A stretch of DNA of 64,000 bases from Streptomyces sp. SID14436 (GCF_010548465.1 NZ_JAAGMD010000321.1:1-64000); one strand, 5' to 3'. Positions 1-10,776 are shown, numbered from the stretch's first letter. Notes: generated by a model from the letters alone, not told the origin. Numbers and translations are program-made.

Positions 1-324
1 CCCGGGTGGATCTGCCCGAGTGGGTCGATTCCGCACCGCGACCTGCTCAACGACACACCGCATGAAAACGGGAGCCTGCTCCCCCCCAGCCACGTGAGAG
101 ACGACCGTGCGAACAGACAGGCTCGGTGGCAGCGGCGCCGGGCTGTCTGATCGGCCTCCTGCCATAAGCGCCGGCGCTGATGGCGCAGGGGCCCCGGCAC
201 ACCGTCGGGAGACCCCCCATACGGTCGTGCTCGCGGTGAAGCATTGTCTGAGCGGCGCGCACCAGGTCTGCAGGTTCTTTAGTCTGGCTACAGGAGCGGA
301 CACGGGCAGCAAGGGAATTGGACG
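1..324. other. Upstream region, no gene seen
   Basis: No convincing coding sequence in either strand; the short open frames here are shadows. The only functional signal I can point to is the ribosome-binding sequence AAGGGA at 311-316, placed 8 bases before the ATG at 325. Confidence 0.6.
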
Positions 325-3300
325 ATGATGGCGACCCATGAGGCCGGCGGCGCAGACCATACCCAGGCGCTCTTGTGGTCTGCTCCCGAAGGTCCACTGC
401 CGGCGCCGCCCATCGACACCAGGGCGCAGGTGCTGCCCGTCGGCGACCTGGAGTGGCCCGACGCAGAGCGTCTGTTCCTCAGGCTGCTGCACACCGTCCG
501 GCCCGTCCAGTACGCCAAGCTCTTCGGTGTGCCGGGTCAAGCCCAGGGCGGGATCGACGCTTACGCTCGGCTTCCGCTCGACCTGGCGCACGGCGAATCC
601 AGCGGCCGGGACTACATCACCCTGCAGTCCCGGCGAATCAGGACGCTGACCGCAGCCAAGATTGAGAAGGCCGTCGACGACCTCCTGGCGGGGGAGTGGG
701 CGCACAAGACGGCGAGGTTTCACTTCGCCACCTCATTCGACTTGCAGGACACCAAGCTGGACACGGCAATCCGTGAGCAGACGGAACGGCTGGCCGAGCT
801 CAAGATCACCTTCGTTCCATGGGGCGTCCAGGAGGTCTCCAGCCTTCTAAAAGACCAGCCGCGCATTGTTGATGACTTCTTCGGCCGACCCTGGGTGGAG
901 CGCTTCTGCGGCACGGACGCAGCCCAAGGCCTGGCACATAATCTGCCCCAGCAGGACAGTCGAGAACTCCGAGCCGAGCTGCGCGAGCTCTACCACGCTG
1001 TCTTCTCCGCCCAGGGCGGAGTCCACACGGTCGACGACGCCGAGTCAGATGACACGTTCGTCGTCCTGGATGTCGATCCCAACCGACAGCGGCCTGACCG
1101 CTTCGACGCTGAACAGCCCGAGCCGGCCGCCGAAGACCAACGTTGGGCGCAGGACCCCGGGGACGGACACACCTACATCGCCTCACGGCTGGGCGGCTCG
1201 CGGCAGTCGTTCAGATCCGCCCACCAGCTCCTCGGGCGTAGCAACCAGGTAGGCCCAGCCACAGGTGCCGTCATGGCGGCCGATGAGTGGCTGGCCGGCG
1301 GCAAGTACCGGCTGCTCGTCGGCCGTCCGGGAGCGGGAAAGTCCAGCCTGTTGCGGTTCATCGCGGCCGACCTGCTCTCCGCTCAGCCGCAATCGGTCAC
1401 GCTGCAGCGGGAACACGGCACCGACCTGCCCGTCTGGCTGCCGTTCGGATTCCTGTGCCGCCACCTCGAAACATCGACAGAAAACTCCCTCGTCTCGGCC
1501 GCCGAAGCCTGGCTGAGGTCGCAGAGCGCCGCCCACCTGTGGCCGCTGGTAGAACGCGCGCTGCGGGACGATCGCCTGCTCCTGCTCATCGACGGCATCG
1601 ACGAGTGGAGCGACGTCAGCGCAGCCGAACGTGCCCTGGGAACCCTCGAGGCGTTCCTTGGCCGCACGGCGGCTTCAGCCATCCTCTCCACACGCCCGTA
1701 CGCAGTCGACCGCCTCAACTGGAGGCGACCCTGGGAGCAAGCGGAGATCACTCCGCTGACCGACCAGCAGCGCCGGACGATCTCAGCTGCCGTCCTCGGG
1801 CCAGCCGAACGACCGCTGGACATAGCAGCCAGTCCTGCGATGTGGAGCGGCGGCATCGAGGCGTTCCTGGCCCAACTGGAGACCATTCCGGAGCTCGCCG
1901 AACTATCTCGGTCACCCCTCTTTCTCACCCTGCTCGCCACAACCTGGCAAGGCGAGCCCCTCCCACGTCAACGGTTCAAGATCTACGCCCGACTCGTCGA
2001 ACTGCTCGTGGAGAAGCACCCTCAGATGCGCCAGCGTGCTTCACACGCTCACGGGGCTGTCCTGACGGCTGCAGAGGCCACGATGCTGTTCGCTGCTGTG
2101 GCTTACCGACTGCGCGTCAAAGACCCTACCGGCACTGTTACCAAGGCGGAGATGCGCACGCTCATCGTCGAGTCGATGACCGACGACCAGGTCCTCGGCT
2201 ATCCGCAACCAGAAGCCCGCCGCGTCGCCGATGCCGTCCTCGCCCTGGCGGAAGACGAATTCGGACTGATCGTGTCGCACGGCGCTGGCTCCTACGGCTT
2301 CCTGCACCGCGTAGTGCTTGACCATCTGGCCGGCGAGTACCTAGCCACCCGCCCCGCTGAAGAACAGAAAACAGTCGTTCAACGAACGGTGCAGGATCCG
2401 GCCTGGCGTGATGTGCTCCTGGCACTGCTGACCGCGCAGATCAGCTCTCACACCACCGAGCACCTGCTTGCCGCGGCCCTCGACACCGACACGCAACGGT
2501 GGGCAGACATCGATGGATACGAGCTGCTCGCCGAGGCACTCGCCGCCGGTGCCAAGCTCACTCCGAGAGCGCAGAGCCTCTACATCAACCAGCTCGTCGA
2601 ACGAGTAGAAACCCATCCCTCGCTGCCTCATCGCGCCAACCTCATCACCGCGCTCACCAGCATGCTCGCAAGCCACGCCGCACGCACGCACCTGCTGCCG
2701 GTCATGAAGCGCTGGCTCACAGCACCCCGCCCTAACCCTTCGCCGACCATGTGGGCGCTGCACGATCTGGATATCGACGACAACAGGGCCGCCGAGTACC
2801 TGCTGTGGGGCATGCGACACCCAGACGAGCAGGTGAAAGTCAACGCGGCAGCAGCCATCGCCCACCGATTCGGTGGACAGCCGCACATACTGAAACAGCT
2901 GATCACTTTCACCGAAACGGGTCCGTCCTCAGCCATTCAGGCCGCTGCCCTCCTCGCCCTCAGCCGCGGCTGGCCCGACACACCCGAGACCGCACGGCTG
3001 GTCGACTGGGCGCGGCGCCAGCCATCCAGGCCGCTCCGGCTGGTCGCTCTGCAGGCCCTGCAGCGCACCACCCCGTCAGGCGATGCCACCCTGTACCGGC
3101 AAGAAGAGCGAGACTGGCTGCTGTCCCTGCTACACAGGGAAGACTTCCACTCGGGCCCATGGCCCACAGCCGACCTCATCAACATAGCCGCCACCGCGGA
3201 TGCACAGGCAGCCGACTTCGCGCTGGAGACCCTGACGACGAACGGACGCAACGGCGGCGACCGCAGCCTTGCGTGGATCCTGGCCTGTCACGCATTCGCC

Positions 3301-5550
3301 GACGACAACCGCTTCAAGACCTGGGTAGCCGAGCAGCTCTCGGCCCCAGAACAAAACGGGCTGATCTTGTACGACGTCAGCATGATTCCCCAGCAGTGGC
3401 GCGCCGACCCGAACTTCGCGCAAGCTCTGCGGCCCTATGTTGAGAACGAGTTGGGAGGCGTGACGCCTTACCTCGCAGCCGGTCTCGCTACCGCACTTCC
3501 GCCCGCCGAAGCTCAAGCCCTGCTGCTGCGCAACCTGGACGGACACCGCCCCTACGCCGCAGCCCGCACACTGGTCGAGCAATACGCCGACGACGAGCAG
3601 GTCCGCACTGCTCTCACCCGCAGGCTTCGCGGCGACTTCGACCAAGCGGCTCCGATGGCCGGCGTAGCCGTAGATGTCCTCGGCCCGCAGGAGGGCTTCG
3701 CCGTCCTGGTGTCCCTGTTGCGCCAGCCAACCACCGATCACGGGTCCGAGAAGCACGTCGTTGTCGCCGAGACACTAGCCGAAACCTGGAAGACGTTCGA
3801 ACACACCGCTTCAGAACACCATGCGGAAGCTGAAGCCGCACGAGAAGTCCTTGCCGCCTACGATCCAGCCGAACTGGCAGCCCTGTGCACGGCGGTGAGC
3901 CCTCACCCGTTGATGTGGCACGTCCCTGCGGTCATCAGCGCCTGGCCTGATCAACCAGCCGTCCAGGATTTCGCCGACCGGCTCCTCCATGACACACGGC
4001 CCATCGTCTCGGGAATTGCGGACACCATTCCGGTCGCCATCCTCAGGGCCTACAGCAACAGGACCGATGTCCCGTCCCGCCGGATCCTCGACAAGACCCT
4101 CACCCTGCTCAAGCACATCGGCCCAGAGTTGCGCGAAGTCCTGGCGTTCGAACTCGCGCACAGCGCACTCTCCGTGGCCGAACTCGTCGACGTCATGACG
4201 GAATGGAAGAACGAGCCAGACACCGCTATCCGCCGCACCGCATTCATCGGGCTGACCCAAGTGATCAAGCGCCACCAGCAGGCTCACCACGACCTGGCGG
4301 GCTCAGCCACCTGGACAGCCGAGATGCAATGGCTGCGTGGCGAGATCAGGGACGAGCTGTGCGCCTACGGTCCCGAACTCGAAGAGCGCCGTCAACTGGC
4401 ATGGATCGGCATGCTCATGCTCAGCGATCTGAGCCTGATGGACGGCATTAGGGAAACCATCGGGCGTCCTGACGCGCCCAGCGTCACCCTCGATGTTCTC
4501 TACGGCCGTGACGTGGACCAGATCCTGGTGGACCTCGCCGCCGAGAACTGGGAGCAGCTGCGCTCTCATCTCGGCGATCAAGTCTTCGAGCGGCTGAACG
4601 GAAGGACCAGCAAACGAACGGCGAGTGAGCAACGGCGCCACGTCATATCGGCTCTGGCAACAGTTGCTTCCCGCTACCCCGCCATCGCTGAGCTGCTCCG
4701 CGATGAGGCGGACAACGACGCCACCCTGCGCCAAGACGAGCGCTTTCTCTCGTGGGCCAAAGAAGAGAACAGGGGCGACGAAGGGGTCCTGCGCGCCGTC
4801 GTGGCCAACCTCGCCCGGACGCACCACCGAGAGGGCTACGACCTCGACTCCCTGTTGGACCGAGACAGCTGGAGCGTGTCCGATGAGCTGTTCAAGGCCA
4901 TCCTCACCGAAGAGACGATCAGTACCCGGCCAGGCTTCGTTCAAGAAGGTGACGGGTTGGCTGCCTACACGCAGCTGTTCCCTTCGGCCCCCTTGGCCGC
5001 CGCCACCTTCCGCGACCTTGAAACGTGGTTCACAACAGACCGCGATGCTCGCCAACCCCGCGAACGGGGCAGCGTCCTAGGCATCGCGTTCGGCGCCGCC
5101 CCACCGAGGGATCTGCCAGCCCTCGCGACCCGCGCGCACACCCGATTCCGTCTGGATATCTTCGACAGGTACCTGTCGATGTTCACCAAGCCGCTGATGC
5201 GGCGGCTTCGCACCGACGCAGACGCCATTGAGGCGTTCAAGGATGCGCTCAACGACCCCATGGGAATTTGTGAAGACAGCCCCATCATGGCCGACCCATG
5301 GGACCCCATTGCCCACGCCCACCCGGAAGTGCAAGCCATGCAGCGCAGATACCTCTTCGCGGTGGTACTGCGGCAAGTTGGCGCGTTGCCGCAGGCGGAT
5401 GCGGCAGCAACCATCTCCATCCTCGAATCCGCATCACCCGACACCGTGGTGCACAACCCTTTCACCCACCACGAAGGCCCACTCTGCCTTGCCGTACTCG
5501 ACCTCGCCGTGAGCGCAGCTGATCCCGAGGCACTTGTGAGGCGGTGGTGA
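325..5550 (+). CDS. Giant NACHT (STAND) NTPase with Mrr-like N-terminus, probable anti-phage protein
   Basis: A 1,741-residue single-polypeptide STAND ATPase. Residues about 75-200 resemble an Mrr-type PD-(D/E)xK nuclease: GGIDAYARLP is followed by ITLQSRR (98-104) and LTAAKIEKAVDDLL. The lysine normally found in the E/Q-x-K motif is replaced (Q-S-R), so nuclease activity is uncertain. The NACHT core has Walker A GRPGAGKSS (333-341), Walker B LLLLIDGIDEW (418-428, Asp423) and the arginine-bearing ILSTRPY strand. The last ~1,000 residues are leucine/alanine-rich helical repeats, HEAT-like, the usual sensor region of STAND proteins. Known Avs and other bacterial NACHT proteins recognise phage products and then activate an N-terminal effector. 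That role here is inferred from architecture. The start is supported by AAGGGA at 311-316. It stands alone, with no partner gene in its operon. Confidence 0.85.
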   Translation: MMATHEAGGADHTQALLWSAPEGPLPAPPIDTRAQVLPVGDLEWPDAERLFLRLLHTVRPVQYAKLFGVPGQAQGGIDAYARLPLDLAHGESSGRDYITLQSRRIRTLTAAKIEKAVDDLLAGEWAHKTARFHFATSFDLQDTKLDTAIREQTERLAELKITFVPWGVQEVSSLLKDQPRIVDDFFGRPWVERFCGTDAAQGLAHNLPQQDSRELRAELRELYHAVFSAQGGVHTVDDAESDDTFVVLDVDPNRQRPDRFDAEQPEPAAEDQRWAQDPGDGHTYIASRLGGSRQSFRSAHQLLGRSNQVGPATGAVMAADEWLAGGKYRLLVGRPGAGKSSLLRFIAADLLSAQPQSVTLQREHGTDLPVWLPFGFLCRHLETSTENSLVSAAEAWLRSQSAAHLWPLVERALRDDRLLLLIDGIDEWSDVSAAERALGTLEAFLGRTAASAILSTRPYAVDRLNWRRPWEQAEITPLTDQQRRTISAAVLGPAERPLDIAASPAMWSGGIEAFLAQLETIPELAELSRSPLFLTLLATTWQGEPLPRQRFKIYARLVELLVEKHPQMRQRASHAHGAVLTAAEATMLFAAVAYRLRVKDPTGTVTKAEMRTLIVESMTDDQVLGYPQPEARRVADAVLALAEDEFGLIVSHGAGSYGFLHRVVLDHLAGEYLATRPAEEQKTVVQRTVQDPAWRDVLLALLTAQISSHTTEHLLAAALDTDTQRWADIDGYELLAEALAAGAKLTPRAQSLYINQLVERVETHPSLPHRANLITALTSMLASHAARTHLLPVMKRWLTAPRPNPSPTMWALHDLDIDDNRAAEYLLWGMRHPDEQVKVNAAAAIAHRFGGQPHILKQLITFTETGPSSAIQAAALLALSRGWPDTPETARLVDWARRQPSRPLRLVALQALQRTTPSGDATLYRQEERDWLLSLLHREDFHSGPWPTADLINIAATADAQAADFALETLTTNGRNGGDRSLAWILACHAFADDNRFKTWVAEQLSAPEQNGLILYDVSMIPQQWRADPNFAQALRPYVENELGGVTPYLAAGLATALPPAEAQALLLRNLDGHRPYAAARTLVEQYADDEQVRTALTRRLRGDFDQAAPMAGVAVDVLGPQEGFAVLVSLLRQPTTDHGSEKHVVVAETLAETWKTFEHTASEHHAEAEAAREVLAAYDPAELAALCTAVSPHPLMWHVPAVISAWPDQPAVQDFADRLLHDTRPIVSGIADTIPVAILRAYSNRTDVPSRRILDKTLTLLKHIGPELREVLAFELAHSALSVAELVDVMTEWKNEPDTAIRRTAFIGLTQVIKRHQQAHHDLAGSATWTAEMQWLRGEIRDELCAYGPELEERRQLAWIGMLMLSDLSLMDGIRETIGRPDAPSVTLDVLYGRDVDQILVDLAAENWEQLRSHLGDQVFERLNGRTSKRTASEQRRHVISALATVASRYPAIAELLRDEADNDATLRQDERFLSWAKEENRGDEGVLRAVVANLARTHHREGYDLDSLLDRDSWSVSDELFKAILTEETISTRPGFVQEGDGLAAYTQLFPSAPLAAATFRDLETWFTTDRDARQPRERGSVLGIAFGAAPPRDLPALATRAHTRFRLDIFDRYLSMFTKPLMRRLRTDADAIEAFKDALNDPMGICEDSPIMADPWDPIAHAHPEVQAMQRRYLFAVVLRQVGALPQADAAATISILESASPDTVVHNPFTHHEGPLCLAVLDLAVSAADPEALVRRW

Positions 5551-6279
5551 ATCGTCATTGCGGGTCGCCAATGCCGCTGAGGACCCGCCCGCGTGCCCCG
5601 GGCTGTGTCGGGGACGGCCGAAAAGTGGACCTGGCGGTGCCATCGGGGACGCGTACAGAGGACTTCGCGACGGCCTGCGGAACCGGATAATCCAGTCGCA
5701 GTCACCCCAAAAGACCTCAGTCGCCACGTGAGCCCAGTGCCTCTTGCCCGGCGTGGCGGCCAACACTGCGGGGCCTGCGGCTGCAGTTCGGCCCTTGAGC
5801 CGACCGCGGTCGGCAGGGTCCTGGTCCGGGCCGCCTGTGAAAGCGGAGACGCGCTTTGGGGCACTCGCCTGCAGGTCTCAGGGGCCCTGCATCATACGAA
5901 CGATCGTTTCACACCAGCACCCTGGAGGCATGGGGGGCCGGCTGGGAACCAGCCGGAGCTCACCGCGGCCGCTACGCCCACTTCCTCACCGCGGCGCGGG
6001 GCGCCTCAGCCTCCTGGACGACGGGCCTAAACCCGCCTACGTCCAGGCCGAGTTGCCCATGAGCGAAACCGCCGGGGACATCAGCCCACCGGCAGCATGC
6101 CGACGGAGCCCTCCCCATCACGCACGTCCTGTCACCCGGCCCATCAGCAGGTCGCCGGATTCCCCCAGCACCTCACCCCCAAGGACTCGTACTCCACGGC
6201 TGTTCTTCCCCGGCCAGGTGAACGGTGCCTTAAGTCCATGCCCCGGGCCGCTTGTCTGCCCGAGGGAGGGTGGGCGGTG
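5551..6279. other. Intergenic, no gene recognised
   Basis: About 730 bases between the NACHT gene and the convergent tnsC-like gene. Open frames exist in several phases, but their composition is that of GC-rich noncoding sequence and none matches a family I know. I searched it by eye for a transposon end matching the 20-bp repeats at 14.6 and 15.5 kb and found none. Confidence 0.5.
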
Positions 6280-7344
6280 TCAGATGGTGCGGCTGCGGCC
6301 GATGGCCAGGGATTCCAGCAGCTCCTCGGTGATGCGCTCCTGCTTGTTCCAGATCGCTTTCTGGGCGCCCTGGCTGACGAGCTGGGACAGGGCCCGCAGG
6401 TAGCCCTTGGTGCGGCGGTGCAGGTATTCGTGCAGGTTGGTCAGGTCGTCCGGCTGGTGGTGGTGCAGGCACAGGTTCTTGTCGAACTTGCGGACGATCT
6501 TCGTGAACAGTTTGTGGCCGTCCGTGTCGTAGCCGATCCGGCTGGTGCGCAGGGCGGCGTAGTCGCCCCAGATCTCCTCGTTGTCGGCCAGAGCGGTTTC
6601 CCGGTCCCGGGTCAGGGGATCGACGATGGAACGGGCGGCCCGTCCGGCGAAGAGGAAGGTGGCACCGGTGCTTTCACTGATCTCTTCCAGGTAGGCGAAT
6701 GACTCCTCGGCGTCCGCGCCGGCCCGCAGCTGCTCGATGCCGTCGATGAGGACCAGCAAGGTGGAGCTGTTGCGCATCACATGGCAGATGGAGCGGGTGG
6801 GGTCGCTGCCGCCGTCGTGCTTGAGGCCGAGGAAGGAGGCGAAGGCTGCCGGCCAGTTCCGCCGTCCGCCGCGGGCCAGGGGAGGCACCCGCAGCGCGAT
6901 CACCGGGATGCGGTTCTCGTCCGGCTCATACAGGCGGGCGATCTTGTTCTCGTAGTGGCGGCCGATGTACTGCAGGATCTCGGTCTTGCCGGTGCCGCGG
7001 GGGCCTTCGATGATGACACCGGTCTTGCCGTGGATGCGTTCCCGGTTGGCCAGCAGATGCTCGTGGACGACGACCAGGGCCCGGCCGATGGCGGGGGTGA
7101 CCACGGTCGGCATCAGGGCGTGATAGCGCAGCCGCAGGTCGTTGTCGGCGACTTCCGTGCCGGGCGGCGGGCTGTCGGCCAGGTCGGGCCGGGTGCGGTC
7201 CAGGGCGGCGAAGGTGCGCCAGTTGCTCAGGGTGTTCAGCCATACCGGCCGGGGCGCGGTGAACACCGGCGTGGGGGCGGGGGAGTCGATGAGTAGACGG
7301 ATGTCATCGTCTTCGGTCTCCTCGATGACCGGTGGCTGCGTCAT
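6280..7344 (-). CDS. TnsC/TniB-like AAA+ transposition ATPase
   Basis: A 354-residue AAA+ ATPase of the TniB/TnsC type, the regulator that links target selection to the transposase in Tn7- and Tn5053-like elements. Walker A is GPRGTGKTEI (Lys120) and Walker B is LLVLIDGIEQL (Asp201). The downstream FLFAGRAARS segment resembles a sensor strand. The ATG at 7344 overlaps the stop of the tnsB C-terminal frame by ATGA, so the two are translationally coupled; this also identifies the true tnsB end. Last gene of the minus-strand operon tnsA-tnsB-tnsC. Family assignment rests on P-loop plus context; a plain AAA ATPase is the alternative, but the neighbours make that unlikely. Confidence 0.82.
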   Translation of the reverse strand: MTQPPVIEETEDDDIRLLIDSPAPTPVFTAPRPVWLNTLSNWRTFAALDRTRPDLADSPPPGTEVADNDLRLRYHALMPTVVTPAIGRALVVVHEHLLANRERIHGKTGVIIEGPRGTGKTEILQYIGRHYENKIARLYEPDENRIPVIALRVPPLARGGRRNWPAAFASFLGLKHDGGSDPTRSICHVMRNSSTLLVLIDGIEQLRAGADAEESFAYLEEISESTGATFLFAGRAARSIVDPLTRDRETALADNEEIWGDYAALRTSRIGYDTDGHKLFTKIVRKFDKNLCLHHHQPDDLTNLHEYLHRRTKGYLRALSQLVSQGAQKAIWNKQERITEELLESLAIGRSRTI

Positions 7345-9714
7345 GTCCTGTCCTCCTGCGGGGGGTCGGTTTCGGCGGGCAGGTCCAGCAGGTGACGCGC
7401 CACGCTGTCGAGGCTGTCGTCCAGGTCACCCAGATCCGCCAGGAGCGAGGACACTTCGGTGTCCGCGCCGCCCGGAGCGTCCGGTCCGTGGGCGGGCCTG
7501 GGCGCGATCTCTTCTTCCGCGGGGGAATACAGGCTCGGCTCGTCCAGCTCCAGCACCGTCAAGGGTCCCAGCGCGTCCAGGTCCAGCGCCTCCGCGTCGG
7601 CGAACGGGTCGAAAACGCCGTCACCGGACGGCTCCCACCCGCCATCCAGCCCCGGCACGGGCGCGTAGCCGTCGGGCACGCTCACCACACCCGGGTCGTC
7701 CGGACCCTGTCCCGCCCGCTCCAGCAGGTCGGCCAGGACCTGCGCGATGGCTTCGTCCTGCGTGTGGCGGCCGCCGCGCGCCACGTACTCCGCGGTGGCC
7801 GAGTCCCACAGGTGCTGTGTCCACGGGGCGCCGATCAGGTGCTGGTGCTTGAAGACCGGCAGTGATCCACTCGCCGGAGCGGTGGTCGCGCAGCCACACC
7901 TGCTCGGGCGTGTAAGGGTTGTAGCGCAGCTCCCACCCGTCACGCTTCTTGCCCTTGAGCCCCGACGGCGTGTTGCGGACCTCCTCGAGTTCCCCTTTGA
8001 AGTTGTCGTAGGTGCGGTTCTTGAACCGGATGCCGTCATCGCGCACCCCGACCCAGGCGGTGGGCAGCAGCTGGAGGTAGTCCGCAAAGCCCAGCGGGAT
8101 CGGTAGGTAGCCAGCCGCCTGCACGCCCGCTGCGTACATCTGGTTCGGAGTCAACGGCGGCAGGTTCGGCTCGTAAGGGCTGCGCAGCTCCTCATGCGGC
8201 CGCGCCTGCCAGCCGACCGCGATCCACTCCTGCAGCAGATTGTCCAGCTCCTGCAGCGTCCACAGCCGGTCCGGATCGATCTCTTTCCCGCGGCGGCTGA
8301 AGTCCCGCCCGGTGTAGGAGTTGACGTGCTGGCTGAACAGCGACTTGATCGACGCAAAGGTCCGCTCGACGATCGCCTTGTCGGTCGGGGTGCGCTTGCG
8401 CGCCGGACGCACAGAGATGCCGAGGTAGGAGCAGGCGTCGAAGAAGGTTTGCCCGGTGAAGACCGTGCCGTGGTCGATCACGATCGTCTCCGGCATGATG
8501 ACCGGCCGGGCCGCTGCGTGCTCCATCCGCGCGTCGACCTCTAGCAGTTCCTCATACGGCAGATCCGAACGGGCCGCGGACGCGGCCCCGTCGAAGCCAG
8601 GCCGCATCGGGGCCGGCACCATGCACAGCGCCAGCAGCAGTGAGGCGTCCACTGCCTTGGTGGCCCGCCCCTTGCTCGTGCCGGTGCTCAGCAGCGCCCT
8701 CGTCTGTTGCCGGGTCTTGCGCCGGCCCGCAGTCTTGGGCCGTAGCACGGCTGCGATGATGCTGCGCGTGAAAACGTCGATGGCTGCCGTGAGTTCCACC
8801 TGGGTGGGCCGTCCGTCATCGCCCAGCACTTTGACATCCAGCGCGGTGGAGTCGATCTGCACGAGCTCGCCCGGCGCGGTGGCGGTGGTCACAGCGAACG
8901 GCGGGGCCGGACGGTTGAGACGGTCCTTGCGGCGCCGGGTGGGATCCCGCAGCTGAAGCGCGTCGATCCCCAGCCGCTTCAACAGCGCGTACAGCGTGGG
9001 GTCGGCCGGCACCTTCACGCCGGGGCCCAGCCTGGCCCGTGCCGTGCGCCGCAGGTTCTTGAACAGCGTGCGGGCGTCGGTGGCGGCTTCTTCTTTCGCC
9101 TGGCGTTCCTGCAGCGCCAGCAGCAGGTCCACCACCCGAGCATCGGTGCGCCCGTTCACCGTTGTCTGGCGGGTACGCCGCTTATCGATGAGCCCCCAGA
9201 TGTCCTCGCGAAGAAAGGCCAGCCGCTTGCGCTGGACCGTCTTCCACGACACCTTCCAACCCAGCACGGCCTGCAGCTCGGCAGCCTTGCGTTCATAGCG
9301 CTCGACCAGCGTGAACAGCTCCGGGTCATAACCTTCCCGCGGTCTGCTGCCCTCGGGGACCTCCGGCAGCAGACCGGTGTCGACCTCGATGACGTGCCGC
9401 CGCCACATCCGTGCTTCATGGGCGCACTCGGCACTGACCCCCTCCAGCATGGACCAGTTCGGCAGCGGCTCCGCCGACACCGGCCGGCCCGACCGGTCGA
9501 GCACGGCGAAGTCCCCGGCTGCGGCCAGGAACTGAATCGGCACCGACACCGCAGGCGCCGCCCCACCTGAGGCAGGCTCCAGATGCGCCGTCGTACCCGA
9601 CAGGGCCGAGACGCCATAGTGGCTGCCCATCCAGCGCACCTGGTCGCCGGGCGCCAGAATGCCGCGCGGCGCCAGGCCAGCGGCCGGGGGCTGGCTCTCC
9701 GGCACCACGCTCAC
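7341..9714 (-). pseudogene. TnsB/TniA-like DDE transposase, frameshifted near the C-terminus
   Basis: Retroviral-integrase-type transposase of the Mu/TnsB/TniA group. The catalytic triad is visible: Asp288 (ELVQIDSTALDV), Asp414 (TIVIDHGTVF) and Glu450 (AIVERTFASIKS), with 35 residues between the second Asp and Glu. A beta-barrel-like Mu C-terminal region follows. The opening frame runs 9714-7621, but homology leaves it at about residue 618: after EWIT the sensible continuation (PVFKHQHLIGAPWT) lies in the +1 frame, so one extra base sits near position 7860. The second frame runs about 173 more residues to 7341 and overlaps the tnsC start by ATGA, as expected for the authentic end. The start overlaps the tnsA stop (9711-9714). 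Could be a real inactivating mutation, a sequencing error or, less likely, a recoding site. Confidence 0.8.
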
Positions 9715-10469
9715 GCTGTCTTCCCCTCAAGGGGCTGCCCCATCGCCGACGGCATCCGGCCCGACAATCTGATCACACTGCTCGGGCCCATGGCCTTGTT
9801 CCACTCCATGCCCAGCTCCTGCCGCCACAGCAGGTGATACAGGCGCGGCAGCGTCGACAGTCGCGGCAGCCCCGTCGCCCGTACCCCCTCCTCCAGCTCG
9901 CAGGGAGTCCGGAACGCGGCCTTCAGAGCCTGCTCGACCTCCCGGTCGCCCCACCGCGGGTGCCGGTAATGCGACACCCACCGCAGGTTCGCCAGCGCCA
10001 TAGGTCCCGGAATCCGCGGCATCCCCAGCTCCCAGCCCGCCTCCTGACAAGCCTGGCGCAACACCTGCTGCTGACGCTGCCACCGCGGACTCGGCCCGCT
10101 CGCCGGAGGGCAGGCAACGACCAGCGTCGCCCCCTGATCCGTGCGCACGAAGAAGTCCGGCACGACGCTGCGCTCCCGGCCCCGCGCACGCCACTTGATC
10201 TTCGCGGACCAAGCGGTGAACTCCGTCACCGACGGGCTGAAATCCAGCAGCATGGCCACCGCCAGCACGTTCATGGACCGGCAGCCCACGTGCTTGCCGG
10301 TCGTGGCGGCCCACCACCAGGTAGCAATGCTGCGCTGAGAGGGATGCCGGGCCGGACGCCACACCTCGCCCCGGCGGGTGAGCGGAACAGAGCCTGCCTG
10401 GGCGACGGGGACCGTGATGCTCCTGCTGCCGTCCTCAAGGCGGTGGACCGCCATCAATGCCTCAGCCAT
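9711..10469 (-). CDS. TnsA-like transposase endonuclease subunit
   Basis: A 252-residue protein resembling the TnsA-like heteromeric transposase endonucleases, which cut the 5' ends of Tn7-type elements while TnsB cuts the 3' ends. The core shows the family order: a short N-terminal segment, SMNVLAVAMLLDFSPSV, then TEFTAW with a candidate catalytic Glu, VVPDFFVRT with the Asp, and a strand LVVACP where family members normally carry a catalytic Lys or a D-V-R/K. That lysine is not obvious here, so cleavage competence is doubtful. I prefer the ATG at 10469, which has GGGAG four bases upstream, over a GTG at 10514. It overlaps tnsB by four bases, indicating coupled translation as the first gene of the operon. 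Confidence 0.72.
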   Translation of the reverse strand: MAEALMAVHRLEDGSRSITVPVAQAGSVPLTRRGEVWRPARHPSQRSIATWWWAATTGKHVGCRSMNVLAVAMLLDFSPSVTEFTAWSAKIKWRARGRERSVVPDFFVRTDQGATLVVACPPASGPSPRWQRQQQVLRQACQEAGWELGMPRIPGPMALANLRWVSHYRHPRWGDREVEQALKAAFRTPCELEEGVRATGLPRLSTLPRLYHLLWRQELGMEWNKAMGPSSVIRLSGRMPSAMGQPLEGKTA

Positions 10470-10776
10470 CGTGCTCCCGCATCTGTCCGGCCTCTGCAAA
10501 TCCTCATATTGCACGGCGAGTTGACTTTAGTGCGGGGGGAGATGGCCAAGGGTCAAATACCGTCATCCTCAAAGCTGCCGACCGTCCCGCCGACGGCCGG
10601 CGTGACGCCCCGCAGGGCGAGACCATGACCACCCTCACCTCTCCCTGCAGACCGCTGACCTGGACGGTCCCACGCCAGCCGCTTATCCGTCCTGTCCCGG
10701 GCCGCACCTGCCGACACAAGATCCACGATGACCGGATGCCGACGCCGCACGCCGTCGGCCTGCCAGATTCGGCTGC

